DNA of 64,000 nucleotides from assembly GCF_020177575.1 (NCBI RefSeq), contig NZ_JAHTBK010000001.1:3426001-3490000 (forward strand), in the 5' to 3' direction. The notes beneath the pieces were generated by a model. The model worked only from the letters and a program-made list of their open reading frames with translations, did not search any database and was not told where the DNA came from. Below are positions 35,928 through 45,319 of this stretch, piece after piece (the first letter of the stretch is position 1; each line of letters starts with the position of its first letter). The stretch is from Hasllibacter sp. MH4015 (GTDB taxonomy: Bacteria; Pseudomonadota; Alphaproteobacteria; Rhodobacterales; Rhodobacteraceae). A program made the position numbers and the translations under genes.

Positions 35928-37412
35928 TCAAAGGAAGGCAGTTTCCTCGAACGAGCGCAATTTCCGGCTGTGAAGGCGTTCCAGCGGCATTTTCTGAAGG
36001 TGCTCCATCGCGCGGATTCCGATCAGCAAATGGCGTGAAACCTGGCTTTTGTAGAAGTCGGACGCCATGCCGGGCAGCTTCAATTCGCCGTGCAGCGGCT
36101 TGTCCGACACGCAAAGCAACGTCCCGTAGGGCACCCGGAAGCGGAAACCGTTGGCCGCGATCGTGGCGCTTTCCATGTCCAGTGCCACGGCACGCGATTG
36201 CGACAGGCGCTGCACCGGGCCGGTCTGGTCGCGAAGCTCCCAATTGCGGTTGTCGAAACTGGCGACCGTGCCCGTTCGCATGATCCGCTTCAGCTCGTAG
36301 CCTTCCAGCTCCGTCACGTTGGCCACGGCGGTTTCCAGCGCGACCTGGATCTCCGCCAGGGCCGGGACCGGCACCCAGACCGGCAAGTCGTCGTCCAGCA
36401 CCTTGTCCTCGCGCAGGTAGGCATGGGCGAGCACGAAATCTCCAAGGCGCTGCGAATTGCGAAGGCCCGCACAATGGCCCACCATCACCCACGCATGGGG
36501 ACGCAGGACGGCGATGTGATCGGTCGCGGTCTTCGCGTTCGACGGACCGACGCCGATATTGACCAGCGTGATCCCAGACCCGTCCGCCCGTTTCAGGTGA
36601 TAGGTCGGCATTTGCGGCATCTTCACCGGCGGGGTGATCGCCGTTTCGGAATCCGTGATCTCCACGTTCCCGGTCGCCACGAAGCTGGAATAGCCGCTGT
36701 CCGCGTCGGCCAATCTGGTCCGCGCATAGGCTTCGAATTCGTCTACGTAGAATTGGTAATTGGTGAACAGGACGTGGTTCTGGAAATGGCTGGGGTCGGT
36801 GGCGGTGTAATGGGCCAGACGGGCCAGGGAATAGTCGATCCGTTGCGCGGTGAACGCGGCCAACGGCATCGCGCCGTCTTCATAGGTGAACCCCGTGCCG
36901 TTCACGATGTCATCGTTCGTGGTGGCAAGGTCCGGCACATCGAACACGTCGCGCAGGGTAAAATCGCCCGCACCTTCCTGCGGCACCGTGATCGCGGTGT
37001 CGTTGGCCACGGCGAAATGCACCGGCATCGGCGTGAGAGAGGGTCCGATACTTACCTGCACGGAATGGTTCTTCAGCAAAAGGCCGATCTGCTGGATCAG
37101 GTAATTCTCGAAAAGATCGGGCCGCGTGATGGTCGTGGCATAGGTGCCCGGCTCCGACACGTGCCCGAAGCTCAACCGGCTGTCGACGCCCGCAAAGGAT
37201 GTCGTGCGCAGCCGGATCTCCGGATAAAAGGCCCGGTACCGCGTGCCAACGGGCGCGCCCGACGTCAGGGTTTCCGCGAAACGGGTACAGAGAAATTCCG
37301 AGGCTTCGGTATAGAGCTTTTGCAGATGCGCGACGGCCCCTGCGGCATCGGTGAAGGCCACGGGTTCACCGTGATCGGGCGTTTCGACGTGAAGGGTTGG
37401 GTGCGTGGTCAT
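35928..37412 (-). CDS. amn: AMP nucleosidase
   Basis: Protein of 494 residues that splits AMP into adenine and ribose 5-phosphate. It has an N-terminal Amn-specific domain and a C-terminal phosphorylase-like domain with VNIGVGPSNAKTATDHIAVLRPHAW, GHCAGLRNSQRLGDFVLAHAYLRED and ALDMESATIAANG. Its ATG overlaps the stop of the unknown gene before it by four bases. It forms an operon with adenine deaminase (ade), which uses the adenine it makes. Confidence 0.94.
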   Translation of the reverse strand: MTTHPTLHVETPDHGEPVAFTDAAGAVAHLQKLYTEASEFLCTRFAETLTSGAPVGTRYRAFYPEIRLRTTSFAGVDSRLSFGHVSEPGTYATTITRPDLFENYLIQQIGLLLKNHSVQVSIGPSLTPMPVHFAVANDTAITVPQEGAGDFTLRDVFDVPDLATTNDDIVNGTGFTYEDGAMPLAAFTAQRIDYSLARLAHYTATDPSHFQNHVLFTNYQFYVDEFEAYARTRLADADSGYSSFVATGNVEITDSETAITPPVKMPQMPTYHLKRADGSGITLVNIGVGPSNAKTATDHIAVLRPHAWVMVGHCAGLRNSQRLGDFVLAHAYLREDKVLDDDLPVWVPVPALAEIQVALETAVANVTELEGYELKRIMRTGTVASFDNRNWELRDQTGPVQRLSQSRAVALDMESATIAANGFRFRVPYGTLLCVSDKPLHGELKLPGMASDFYKSQVSRHLLIGIRAMEHLQKMPLERLHSRKLRSFEETAFL

Positions 37413-38176
37413 TCTTCCTCAATCACGTATTCATAGGACTCGCGCAAGATCGCGATTCCCTCTTCGCCCAGGATCTCCCTCAATTCGGAGGTGATGACGT
37501 AGGGATTTTCCGGCGTCATGCCGGGGATTGCGCCAATTTCGGGTTCGGGCATGACGGCTTCGATCCAGTCGCGGATCGGGTCCGGGGCAATGTCTGCGGG
37601 AATGGTAATGCCCAGGGCGCTGGCCCGGTCCGGCAGGGTGACGCCGAACGTGTCCGTCAAGAACGCGCGGAATTCCAGTGGCGGCACGGGCGGGTCCCCG
37701 AAATCCTGCAAGGCATGCTCGATGGGCGTCAGGCCAGGGTCGGTGATGGCGCCGGGTTCGGTGTAGCCAAGGGCAAGGAATTGCAGGGCGATCAATGCGT
37801 CGTCCGTCAGGACATAGGGGATGCCGTGATTGAAGACCACGATCCATTGCTTGCCGTCGTCGTCAAGCCAAAGCGAAAGGGTTCCGCCATCGCCCGCGAT
37901 CTTGGCAATCGTGGCCACGCGCGCCATCGCTTCCGGCGGGGGCTGGTACAGGGGGGGTCCCGCCTCGAACCGGAACACGACATGGCTGGCCGATGGCAGG
38001 TTGCGCGCCGCCTGCGGGTAGATGAACAGCATCCGATTGCCGAAGTCCTGTGGGTCGCCGTTGGGAACGGTGTCGTGCCATCCCTGTGCCTCCAACCAGT
38101 CGAAGGTCCGCACGAAAGCGGTGGGCAATGTCAGGCCATCGGGCAGGTGCGTGGCCATGTCTTCGGCAAAGCTCAC
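37409..38176 (-). CDS. Protein of unknown function between ade and amn
   Basis: Protein of 255 residues with an acidic composition and no signal peptide or membrane helix. It contains DWLEAQGWHDTVPNGDPQDFG and KQWIVVFNHGIPYVLTDDALIALQFLALG. The GTG start at 38176 overlaps the ade stop, with GAGG upstream, and its stop overlaps the amn start, so translation is coupled across all three genes. The location suggests a link to adenine or AMP turnover; I recognise no family. Confidence 0.75.
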   Translation of the reverse strand: MSFAEDMATHLPDGLTLPTAFVRTFDWLEAQGWHDTVPNGDPQDFGNRMLFIYPQAARNLPSASHVVFRFEAGPPLYQPPPEAMARVATIAKIAGDGGTLSLWLDDDGKQWIVVFNHGIPYVLTDDALIALQFLALGYTEPGAITDPGLTPIEHALQDFGDPPVPPLEFRAFLTDTFGVTLPDRASALGITIPADIAPDPIRDWIEAVMPEPEIGAIPGMTPENPYVITSELREILGEEGIAILRESYEYVIEEE

Positions 38177-39957
38177 ACGATCACCTCGGTCAGCTCGAAC
38201 GCCCGCACATCCACCAGCCCGAGGTCCGAGATCCGCAATTCCGGGATCACCACCAATGCCAGAAGCGAATGCTGCATATAGGCGTTGTTGAGCGTGCACC
38301 CCGCCGCCGTCATTGCATGCACCAGCCCCGTGACCTTGGCCGCGACCTCCGTCGCCGGGCGATCCGACATCAGGCCCGCGATGGGCAATTCGACCAGCGC
38401 CCGCTCCGCCCCGTCCTGCCACAGGGTCACGCCGCCACCGACCTCCCCCAAACGCATCGCGGCTTTCGCCATCATCTCCCGGTCCGTGCCGACCACGATC
38501 ATGTGGTGGCTGTCATGGGCCACGGTGGAGGCCATGGCCATGCCGGGGCCGTACCCGAAACCGCTGACCAAGGCATTGGTGACACCGCCGGTGCCGCGAT
38601 GACGCTCCACCAGTGCGATCTGGGCGATGCCGTCCGGTTCCACCACGCCGTCCCGCACCGGCAGGTCCAGCCGCAGTGCCTTGGTGGGCGCCTGGTTTTC
38701 GACGACACCGATGACGTTGGCCGTCACCTGCGCGGCGTCCGAGCGGATTTCGAAATCCTGCGCCGTCAATGCCTTGCCCAGATGGACGGAGGCGCGGGTA
38801 TCCTCCGGCCAGTCCAGATGCGGGCAATCGGCAAGACACTCCCCGGCCTCCGCCACCTTAACACCGCGCCCATAGACGATTTCGACAGGCAGCGTGTTCA
38901 GGTCGCTCGTGACGATCATATCCGCACGCCTACCGGGGGCGATCTGCCCGATCTCGCGCTCCAGCCCGAAATGGGTGGCGGTGTTGATCGTGGCCATTTG
39001 CAGGGCCACCAGCGGATCACAGCCGCAGTCGATGGCATGGCGCACGGCGCGGTTCATGTGGCCGTCTTCCACCAGCGTCTTGGCGAAGCAATCGTCGGTG
39101 CAGATAATCATGTTGCGCGGGTCTAGGCCGCGCTCGGTGATCGCGGTGATCTGGCTTTCGATGTCGTACCAGGCGCTGCCAAGGCGGATCATCGACCGCA
39201 TGCCTTGCCTCATCCGTGCTATCGCATCGTCTTCGCAGGTGCCCTCATGGTCATCCGCCGGACCACCGGCGGCATAGGCATGGAAGGCAGGGCCCAGATC
39301 GGGGGAGGCGTAGTGCCCACCCACCGTCTTGCCCGCATCCTGCGTCGCGGCGATCTCGGCCAGCATCTGCTGGCTGCCGTTCACGACGCCGGGGAAATTC
39401 ATCATCTCCCCCAAGCCAACGATGCCAGGCCACGCCATCGCCTCGGCCACGTCCTCCGGCCCGATCTCGTAACCCGTCGTCTCCAGCCCCGGCGCGGACG
39501 GCGCGCAAGAGGGCATTTGCGTGAACACGTTGACCGGCTGCATCAGCGCCTCGTCATGCATCAGCCGCACCCCGCGCAGGCCGAAGACATTGGCGATCTC
39601 GTGGGGGTCGGTGAACATGCTCGTCGTGCCATGGGGGATCACGGCGCGGGTGAATTCGGCGGGCGTCAGCATGCCCGACTCGATATGCATGTGCCCGTCG
39701 CAGAGTCCGGGGATCAGGTAGCGGTTGCCAAGATCCTGCACGTCCGTTTCCGGCCCGATGCAATGGGACGCATCGGGTCCGACATAGGCGAAACGGCCTT
39801 GTTTGACGGCGACTTGCCAGCCCTCCATCACCTCGCGCGTCTGCACGAGGACGACGCGGGCATGGATCAGGACAAGGTCGGCGGACGCGCGGCCCGCGGC
39901 GGTGGCGACAAGATCGCTTGCCACGTCTTGCCATGTGGGAAAGGAGTGATGTTCCAT
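38173..39957 (-). CDS. ade: Adenine deaminase
   Basis: Amidohydrolase of 594 residues that deaminates adenine to hypoxanthine. The metal-binding GLCDGHMHIESG is near the N-terminus, with further residues in HGTTSMFTDPHEIANVFG, GGHYA and ICTDDCFAKTLV, and a C-terminal adenine-deaminase domain (HDSHHMIVVGTDREMM). The ATG at 39957 gives the usual start; the longer upstream frame lies in a gene-free region. First gene of the ade-unknown-amn operon. Confidence 0.94.
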   Translation of the reverse strand: MEHHSFPTWQDVASDLVATAAGRASADLVLIHARVVLVQTREVMEGWQVAVKQGRFAYVGPDASHCIGPETDVQDLGNRYLIPGLCDGHMHIESGMLTPAEFTRAVIPHGTTSMFTDPHEIANVFGLRGVRLMHDEALMQPVNVFTQMPSCAPSAPGLETTGYEIGPEDVAEAMAWPGIVGLGEMMNFPGVVNGSQQMLAEIAATQDAGKTVGGHYASPDLGPAFHAYAAGGPADDHEGTCEDDAIARMRQGMRSMIRLGSAWYDIESQITAITERGLDPRNMIICTDDCFAKTLVEDGHMNRAVRHAIDCGCDPLVALQMATINTATHFGLEREIGQIAPGRRADMIVTSDLNTLPVEIVYGRGVKVAEAGECLADCPHLDWPEDTRASVHLGKALTAQDFEIRSDAAQVTANVIGVVENQAPTKALRLDLPVRDGVVEPDGIAQIALVERHRGTGGVTNALVSGFGYGPGMAMASTVAHDSHHMIVVGTDREMMAKAAMRLGEVGGGVTLWQDGAERALVELPIAGLMSDRPATEVAAKVTGLVHAMTAAGCTLNNAYMQHSLLALVVIPELRISDLGLVDVRAFELTEVIV

Positions 39958-40241
39958 GTCCCAATTTCGCAAAGCGCACGGGGGGCCGCAAGGGACGATT
40001 GGAGGGCGGTGGCGGGTCGGTGCAGCATGACCAATCGAAGTGGAAACTTGGCCGGAGCCGCGACATTGACGGGCCTCGGGCTGGCGATCCAACCTGCCTT
40101 TTTTGAGCGCTTTATGGCGGCCAAGCCCTTCCTCAGAAGAAGCGTGGCGCCAACATCAACCAAATCGCCGGGCCGTGGGGAGGCCCGTCGATGGCGGGGC
40201 GGCTGCGCCGCTGTTAACCCCCTGATTAACAGAGAAAACAG
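39958..40241. other. Gene-free region upstream of ade
   Basis: These 284 bases hold the ade promoter region and the end of the transcript of the sulfotransferase-like gene. The only structure I see is a perfect CTGTTAA-N8-TTAACAG palindrome at 40211-40232. It has no T tract, so it may be an operator rather than a terminator. Confidence 0.4.
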
Positions 40242-40940
40242 TCAAACCCTCAACCGCCGCTCCCACATGGCGCAATAAATCGGCAGCGCCTCGTCCAGCA
40301 GAGCGCGGTGCGCGTCGTCCACATCCGGCAAGGCCCCTTCCGCCCCCGCGAACCCGATGGAGCGGTGGACCGCGTCGTACCAATGGGGGGCCCACGCGCC
40401 GTCGAAGGGCTTGGGTCCGGCAGGCCAGCTCAGCATGGCCTTGTCGAAGGGCAGATCAATGGCCCCACACAGCGCGCGCAGCATCGGCTCCGGGTCCGCC
40501 CTGATATCGGCGCTGTCGATAATGGGGCCGGGCAAGGCGTTGTATACACGGTCCACATCCGCGAAGCCGATATCGGCCATCGTGATGCTCCGTCGCTTCC
40601 GCCCGTAACTGGCAATCACCCGTGCGGGGTGGCGGATCAGGTGGACGTTCACGAAACCCTCCGCCCAATCCAGGGGCGTGTCGGGACCCATGTGATGGGT
40701 CATCAGCTTGAGGTATTGGACGGGTCGCGCGGGCCGTGCCAGCACCCGCTCCACCACCGCGCCGTAGTCGGGTGGCTGGCTGGCCAGCACCGCCGCGCGC
40801 ATCGGGTGATCGGCGCCACTCTCCGCCAGATAGGCGGCGTAGAACGGCTCATCCCATGCTACGCAATCGGGGCGGTTTCCGAAGGCGTACATCATCGCCG
40901 TCGACAGGTTGCGTGGCCCCGACCACATCGCGATTCTCAC
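40242..40940 (-). CDS. Sulfotransferase-like P-loop protein
   Basis: Protein of 232 residues beginning RIAMWSGPRNLSTAMMYAFGNR, the 5'-phosphosulfate-binding loop of the sulfotransferase superfamily in the group often found beside branched-chain aminotransferases. The second site, NVHLIRHPARVIASYGRKRR, matches the 3'-phosphate-binding region. The substrate is unknown. It stands alone, 160 bases from the divergent msrA. Confidence 0.82.
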   Translation of the reverse strand: MRIAMWSGPRNLSTAMMYAFGNRPDCVAWDEPFYAAYLAESGADHPMRAAVLASQPPDYGAVVERVLARPARPVQYLKLMTHHMGPDTPLDWAEGFVNVHLIRHPARVIASYGRKRRSITMADIGFADVDRVYNALPGPIIDSADIRADPEPMLRALCGAIDLPFDKAMLSWPAGPKPFDGAWAPHWYDAVHRSIGFAGAEGALPDVDDAHRALLDEALPIYCAMWERRLRV

Positions 40941-41099
40941 AGGTCACACTCCTTGCGCAGGTGATGCACAGCCGATGCATACCGGCGATGCAGCCGCCGA
41001 CGGGCGGTTTCACCCTTTCGTGACATCAAGCGCCTATGTCTTGCAATGGCGGGCCCGGCACGGTTCGCTGGACCCAACGGCAAGCAGAGGACCCGCGCC

Positions 41100-41777
41100 A
41101 TGGCACGCACCCCGATCCGCGAAAGCGTCAAGACCCTGATGTTGAGCATCGGCATCCTGACCGGGCTGGCGCTCAGCCACGGCAAGGCCAATGCCGAGGA
41201 TATCCGCACCACGATCGTGGCCGGTGGCTGCTTCTGGTGCGTGGAATCGGATTTCGAGCGGGTGGACGGCGTGATCGAGGTCGTGTCGGGTTTCGCCGGC
41301 GGGACGGTGCCGGACCCCTCCTACCGGGAGGTGGTCAGCGGCGGCACCGGGCATCTGGAGGTCGTGCAGATCACCTATGACGCGGATGTGCTGCCCTATG
41401 CCAGTCTGCTGCGCCTGTTCCTGCGGTCGGTCGATCCTCTGGATGCGGGCGGGCAATTTTGCGATCGGGGCGAAAGCTACACCACCGCGATTTTCGTCGA
41501 TAACGCGCAGGAGCGGGAGATTGCGCGCGGCGCCATTCAGGAGGCGGAGGGCGTTCTGGGCCAATCCCTGGTGACGCCGATCCGCGACGCCGCGCCCTTC
41601 TATCCGGCGGAGGATTATCACCAGGATTACTACCGCTCCAACGACATAATCCTGACCCGCTTCGGCCCGCGACGGAAGGCGGTCGCCTACGAGCTGTACC
41701 GTCAGGCCTGCGGCCGCGATCAGCGGGTGCTCGACATCTGGGGGCAGGAAGCGGCCTTCGCCGCCGATCACCTATAG
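41100..41777 (+). CDS. msrA: Peptide methionine-S-sulfoxide reductase, exported form
   Basis: MsrA of 225 residues with the catalytic motif [17 protein letters not shown], a conserved [15 protein letters not shown] and a family DYHQDYY segment. Unlike cytoplasmic MsrA it starts with a signal peptide ([25 protein letters not shown]), so it acts in the periplasm and needs an extracytoplasmic reductant. The ATG at 41100 has AGAGG nine bases upstream. Its end overlaps the converging YggT gene by six bases. Confidence 0.92.
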   Translation: MARTPIRESVKTLMLSIGILTGLALSHGKANAEDIRTTIVAGGCFWCVESDFERVDGVIEVVSGFAGGTVPDPSYREVVSGGTGHLEVVQITYDADVLPYASLLRLFLRSVDPLDAGGQFCDRGESYTTAIFVDNAQEREIARGAIQEAEGVLGQSLVTPIRDAAPFYPAEDYHQDYYRSNDIILTRFGPRRKAVAYELYRQACGRDQRVLDIWGQEAAFAADHL

Positions 41778-42059
41778 GAACAGCGCCACGTTGTTCCGCA
41801 AAACGATCTCCACGATGTAGAGGCCGAGGATCACGATCAGCGGTGCAAGGTCCAGTCCGCCCATATTCGGCAAGATACGCCGGATCGGGTCATAGATCGG
41901 TTGCAGAAGCCGGTTCAGCCCGTCCCAGATCTGCGCCACGATCGGTTGCCCCATGTTCAGGACGCCGAAGGTAATCAGCCACGACATGATGATGTGGACG
42001 ATGACGATGAAGAACGCCACGTCGATCAGCAGCATCAGGATTTGAAAGATCGAGGTCAT
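41772..42059 (-). CDS. YggT-family membrane protein
   Basis: Protein of 95 residues with two membrane helices ([20 protein letters not shown] and [16 protein letters not shown]) and the YggT motif [27 protein letters not shown]. The family is found with cell-division and secretion genes and helps membrane protein assembly or osmotic tolerance; the exact role is unclear. Only the last part of a longer open frame is used. Confidence 0.88.
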   Translation of the reverse strand: MTSIFQILMLLIDVAFFIVIVHIIMSWLITFGVLNMGQPIVAQIWDGLNRLLQPIYDPIRRILPNMGGLDLAPLIVILGLYIVEIVLRNNVALFL

Positions 42060-42209
42060 GGGGCAGGCCGTGAAGTTCGTGAATGATCCATGGCACATAG
42101 GCGGACATCGGCGTCGTCGCAAGCAATCGGCGCGCATTTGCAACAATGGGTCGGCCTTTGACGCAACGGCGGGCTTTTGGCCCCGCACGGTCTGCGGCAA
42201 TGTCGCGCC

Positions 42210-42740
42210 ATGTACCCCTATGCCCGTTTCGCCGCCCTGATCCTGTCCGAAAAGCGCAAGCCGCCCATCGGCCTGTTCGAGACCCACAGCCTGCCGATGC
42301 GGTGCTGGCCGCTCGACATCGACGGGTTTCTGGAGATGAACAACGGCCGCGTGCTGACATTGTTCGACCTTGGCCGGTTCGCGCTGGCGATGCGGATCGG
42401 CCTTTGGGATGTCCTCAACCGAGAGAAATGGGGGCTGGTCGTGGCGGGCTCGACCGTGCGCTACCGGGCGCGGATCACCACCTTCCAGCGCTTCGAGATG
42501 CGCACGCGGTTCCTGGGGTGGGACCACCGCTTCTTCTATCTGGAACAGGCGATGTGGCGCGGGGATACCTGTTGCAACCACGCGCTTCTGCGCACCGGGG
42601 TTACAGCGAAGGGCCGTCTTGCCCCGGTGGCCGACGTCGCACAAGCCATGGGGATCACCGACGGCTCCCCCCCGTTACCGGAATGGGCGCGCGCCTGGGC
42701 TGAGGCAGACGGGACACGGCCCTGGCCGCCCGAATTCTGA
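42210..42740 (+). CDS. Hotdog-fold acyl-CoA thioesterase-like protein
   Basis: Protein of 176 residues with a 4HBT-type thioesterase pattern: MRCWPLDIDGFLEMNNGRVLTLFDLGRFALAMR followed by a strand-rich GLVVAGSTVRYRARITTFQRFEMRTR, matching the YbgC/FadM-like group in which a D-x-x-x-H-M-N site is varied to DGFLEMNN. Substrate unknown. It is followed after 52 bases by an MFS gene on the same strand. Confidence 0.82.
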   Translation: MYPYARFAALILSEKRKPPIGLFETHSLPMRCWPLDIDGFLEMNNGRVLTLFDLGRFALAMRIGLWDVLNREKWGLVVAGSTVRYRARITTFQRFEMRTRFLGWDHRFFYLEQAMWRGDTCCNHALLRTGVTAKGRLAPVADVAQAMGITDGSPPLPEWARAWAEADGTRPWPPEF

Positions 42741-42792
42741 CCACCACCCTATTCCATGGACAGGCGCGGCGGCGGAGGGCAGGGTTCGTCCC

Positions 42793-44217
42793 ATGAAAAC
42801 GCTCGCTGCCAGACGGCCCCTGCCGCCCTACGATTCCGCGTCCCCCGAGGGCAAACGTTGCATCTGGGGATGGTGGGCGTTCGACTGGGCCAGCCAGCCC
42901 TATTTCACCCTCGGACTGACCTTCATCTTCGGACCCTACTTCGCGTCTGTCGCGGCGGAGTATTACCTCGGCACCGGGCTGGATGAGCAGGCCGCGGATG
43001 CGCGCGCGCAAAGCCTGTGGTCGCTGGGCCAGACCGTGACTGGCGTTATTATCGCCATCTGTGCCCCGATCCTCGGCGCGCTGGCCGACAATGCGGGCAA
43101 ACGGATGCCCTGGGTGATCGCGTTCTCGCTCTTCTACGTTTTCGGCGCGCTGTCGCTGTGGTTCCTGTTGCCCGACGGCGCGTTCCTGACCGGGGCGCTG
43201 ATCGCGTTCGGTATCGGCCTGATCGGAGCCGAGTTCACCACGATCTTCACCAATTCCCTGCTGCCCGAGCTGGGCAAGAAGGATGAGATCGGGCGGATAT
43301 CGGGCACCGGATATGCCTGGGGCTACGCGGGCGGCGTTCTGGCGCTGTTCATCATGTTGCTTCTGTTCGTGGAGCAAGACGGCGGCCGGACCCTGATCGG
43401 GCTGGCACCGCCCTTCGGGCTCGATCCAGAGGCGCGCGAAGGCACCCGCGCCGTGGGGCCGTTCATCGCCATCTGGTACGTGATCTTCATGATCCCCTTC
43501 GCCCTGTGGGTGCGCGAAGCCCCCCGCGCGCGCAAACCGGGCGGTGTGGCGCTTGCCATCAATGACATCATCACGGTGCTCAAAAGCCTGCCGCGCCGGA
43601 TCAGCCTTGCGGCATATCTGGGATCGTCGATGTTCTACCGCGACGCGTTGGTGGCGCTTTATACCTTCGGGGGGACCTACGCGACGCTGGTGCTGAACTG
43701 GTCGATCACGCAGGTGGGCATCTTCGGCATCATCGCGGCAATCACCTCTGCCGTGACAACCTGGATCGGCGGCATCGTGGACGGGCGGGTCGGGCCGAAG
43801 CCGATCATCATCTGCATGATCCTGACCCTGATGGCGGTCTGCCTGTTCATCCTCGGCATGACGCGGGAGGCGATCTGGGGCATCGCGCTGCCCGAGGGGT
43901 CCGGCATACCCGACATCGCGTTCTTCATCTGCGGCGCGATCATCGGCGGGGCGGGCGGGGTGCTTCAGGCCTCTTCCCGGACGATGATGGTACGCCATGC
44001 CAGCCCCGACAAACCGACCGAGGCCTTCGGCCTTTACGCGCTGTCGGGCAAGGCGACCTCGTTCCTGGGACCGGCCTTGATCCTTCTGGCCACGTCGCTG
44101 TCAGGCGATGCGCGTCTGGGCATGCTGCCCCTTGTTTTCCTTTTCGCCATTGGACTTGTTCTATTATTCTGGGTGAACCCCGAAGGGGTGACGGACCCAA
44201 AGGAGGTTTCGCAATGA
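42793..44217 (+). CDS. MFS transporter, Atg22/UMF1-like
   Basis: Membrane protein of 474 residues with about twelve helices. The start WGWWAFDWASQPYFTLGLTFIFGPYFA is the marker of the Atg22-like family, which in yeast exports amino acids from the vacuole; the bacterial role is not known. GKRMPWVIAFSLFYVFGA and a C-terminal GLYALSGKATSFLGPALI segment support this. Its stop overlaps the mepA start by four bases. Confidence 0.88.
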   Translation: MKTLAARRPLPPYDSASPEGKRCIWGWWAFDWASQPYFTLGLTFIFGPYFASVAAEYYLGTGLDEQAADARAQSLWSLGQTVTGVIIAICAPILGALADNAGKRMPWVIAFSLFYVFGALSLWFLLPDGAFLTGALIAFGIGLIGAEFTTIFTNSLLPELGKKDEIGRISGTGYAWGYAGGVLALFIMLLLFVEQDGGRTLIGLAPPFGLDPEAREGTRAVGPFIAIWYVIFMIPFALWVREAPRARKPGGVALAINDIITVLKSLPRRISLAAYLGSSMFYRDALVALYTFGGTYATLVLNWSITQVGIFGIIAAITSAVTTWIGGIVDGRVGPKPIIICMILTLMAVCLFILGMTREAIWGIALPEGSGIPDIAFFICGAIIGGAGGVLQASSRTMMVRHASPDKPTEAFGLYALSGKATSFLGPALILLATSLSGDARLGMLPLVFLFAIGLVLLFWVNPEGVTDPKEVSQ

Positions 44218-45119
44218 GACGCTTGTTTCCCTTCGCCATGATGTTTCTGGCCGCCTGCGGATCGGGCGGCGGGTCGTCGGTGCGACTTGATCCGACCGTC
44301 TCCGGGCAGGAAGCGCGGCAATATTTCGGGGCGGAGACAAGCGGATCGGGCGGGTCGAGCGAGGCGATCGGCTTCTATTCCAACGGGTGCCTTGCAGGGG
44401 GCGTGGAACTGGCCGAAAGCGGGCCGACCTGGCAGGCGATGCGGCTGAGCCGGAACCGCAATTGGGGTCATACGGAACTCATCGACTACCTCCAGACGCT
44501 CAGCGCAAACGTGGCCGCCAACACCTCTTGGCCCGGCCTCTATATCGGCGACCTGAGCCAGCCGCGCGGCGGGCCGATGTTGACGGGTCACGCCAGCCAC
44601 CAGGTCGGGATCGACGCCGATATCTGGATGCTGCCGCCCTCGCGCCTCGACCTGACCGTGCAGGAGCGGGAGGATCTGTCGTCGATCTCCGTGCGCGCGC
44701 AGCGGGGCGCGTCGGTCAACGGCAACTGGACGGCGGACCATGCGGAGGTGCTTCGCCTCGCCGCCACCGACCCGCGCGTCGAACGCATTTTCGTGACAAC
44801 CGGCGTGAAGGTCTGGCTCTGTCAGAACGTCACCGGCGATCGCTCATGGCTCAGCCATATCCGGCCCGCCAACGGGCACCATTATCATTTCCATGTCCGC
44901 CTGCGTTGCCCTGCGGGGGACCGCAATTGCGTGAACCAGGCCCCGCCCCAGGGCGATGGCTGCCAGGAGGCGTATGACCGCGCCGCCCGTATCCTCAACC
45001 CGCCGCCCCCCGGCCCGCCGTCCAACGACCCGCCGGTCGAACGACCGCCGCGCGGCATGCGCGTGGCCCTGGGGGACATCCCGAACCAGTGCGTGGGGCT
45101 GTTGAGCGGGTTGAACTAG
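44214..45119 (+). CDS. mepA: Penicillin-insensitive murein endopeptidase, lipoprotein form
   Basis: Protein of 301 residues that cuts D-Ala-meso-DAP cross-links in peptidoglycan. The metal site GHASHQVGIDADIW and the later HYHFHVRLRCP are conserved. The N-terminus RRLFPFAMMFLAACGSG ends in a lipobox (LAAC), so it is probably anchored in a membrane facing the periplasm. The C-terminus has a proline-rich linker (PPPPGPPSNDPPVERPP). Translationally coupled to the preceding transporter gene by ATGA. Confidence 0.93.
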   Translation: MRRLFPFAMMFLAACGSGGGSSVRLDPTVSGQEARQYFGAETSGSGGSSEAIGFYSNGCLAGGVELAESGPTWQAMRLSRNRNWGHTELIDYLQTLSANVAANTSWPGLYIGDLSQPRGGPMLTGHASHQVGIDADIWMLPPSRLDLTVQEREDLSSISVRAQRGASVNGNWTADHAEVLRLAATDPRVERIFVTTGVKVWLCQNVTGDRSWLSHIRPANGHHYHFHVRLRCPAGDRNCVNQAPPQGDGCQEAYDRAARILNPPPPGPPSNDPPVERPPRGMRVALGDIPNQCVGLLSGLN

Positions 45120-45319
45120 GCCGGACAAAAACGCCTGATCAGGAATGACATGATCGCAGCGCACATCCGCGTTGGCGGAAAAACCGCGCTGCACCGGAGG
45201 CTATGTCATTTTCGCACCACGGCACGGTTTCTCTCCGAATTGGTATCGGCCTGAAGCTGGCCTCCGCTATGGTCGACACAAGGCCGAAAAGGTCGGGCAG
45301 TAAAATCATGGAGTTCTAA

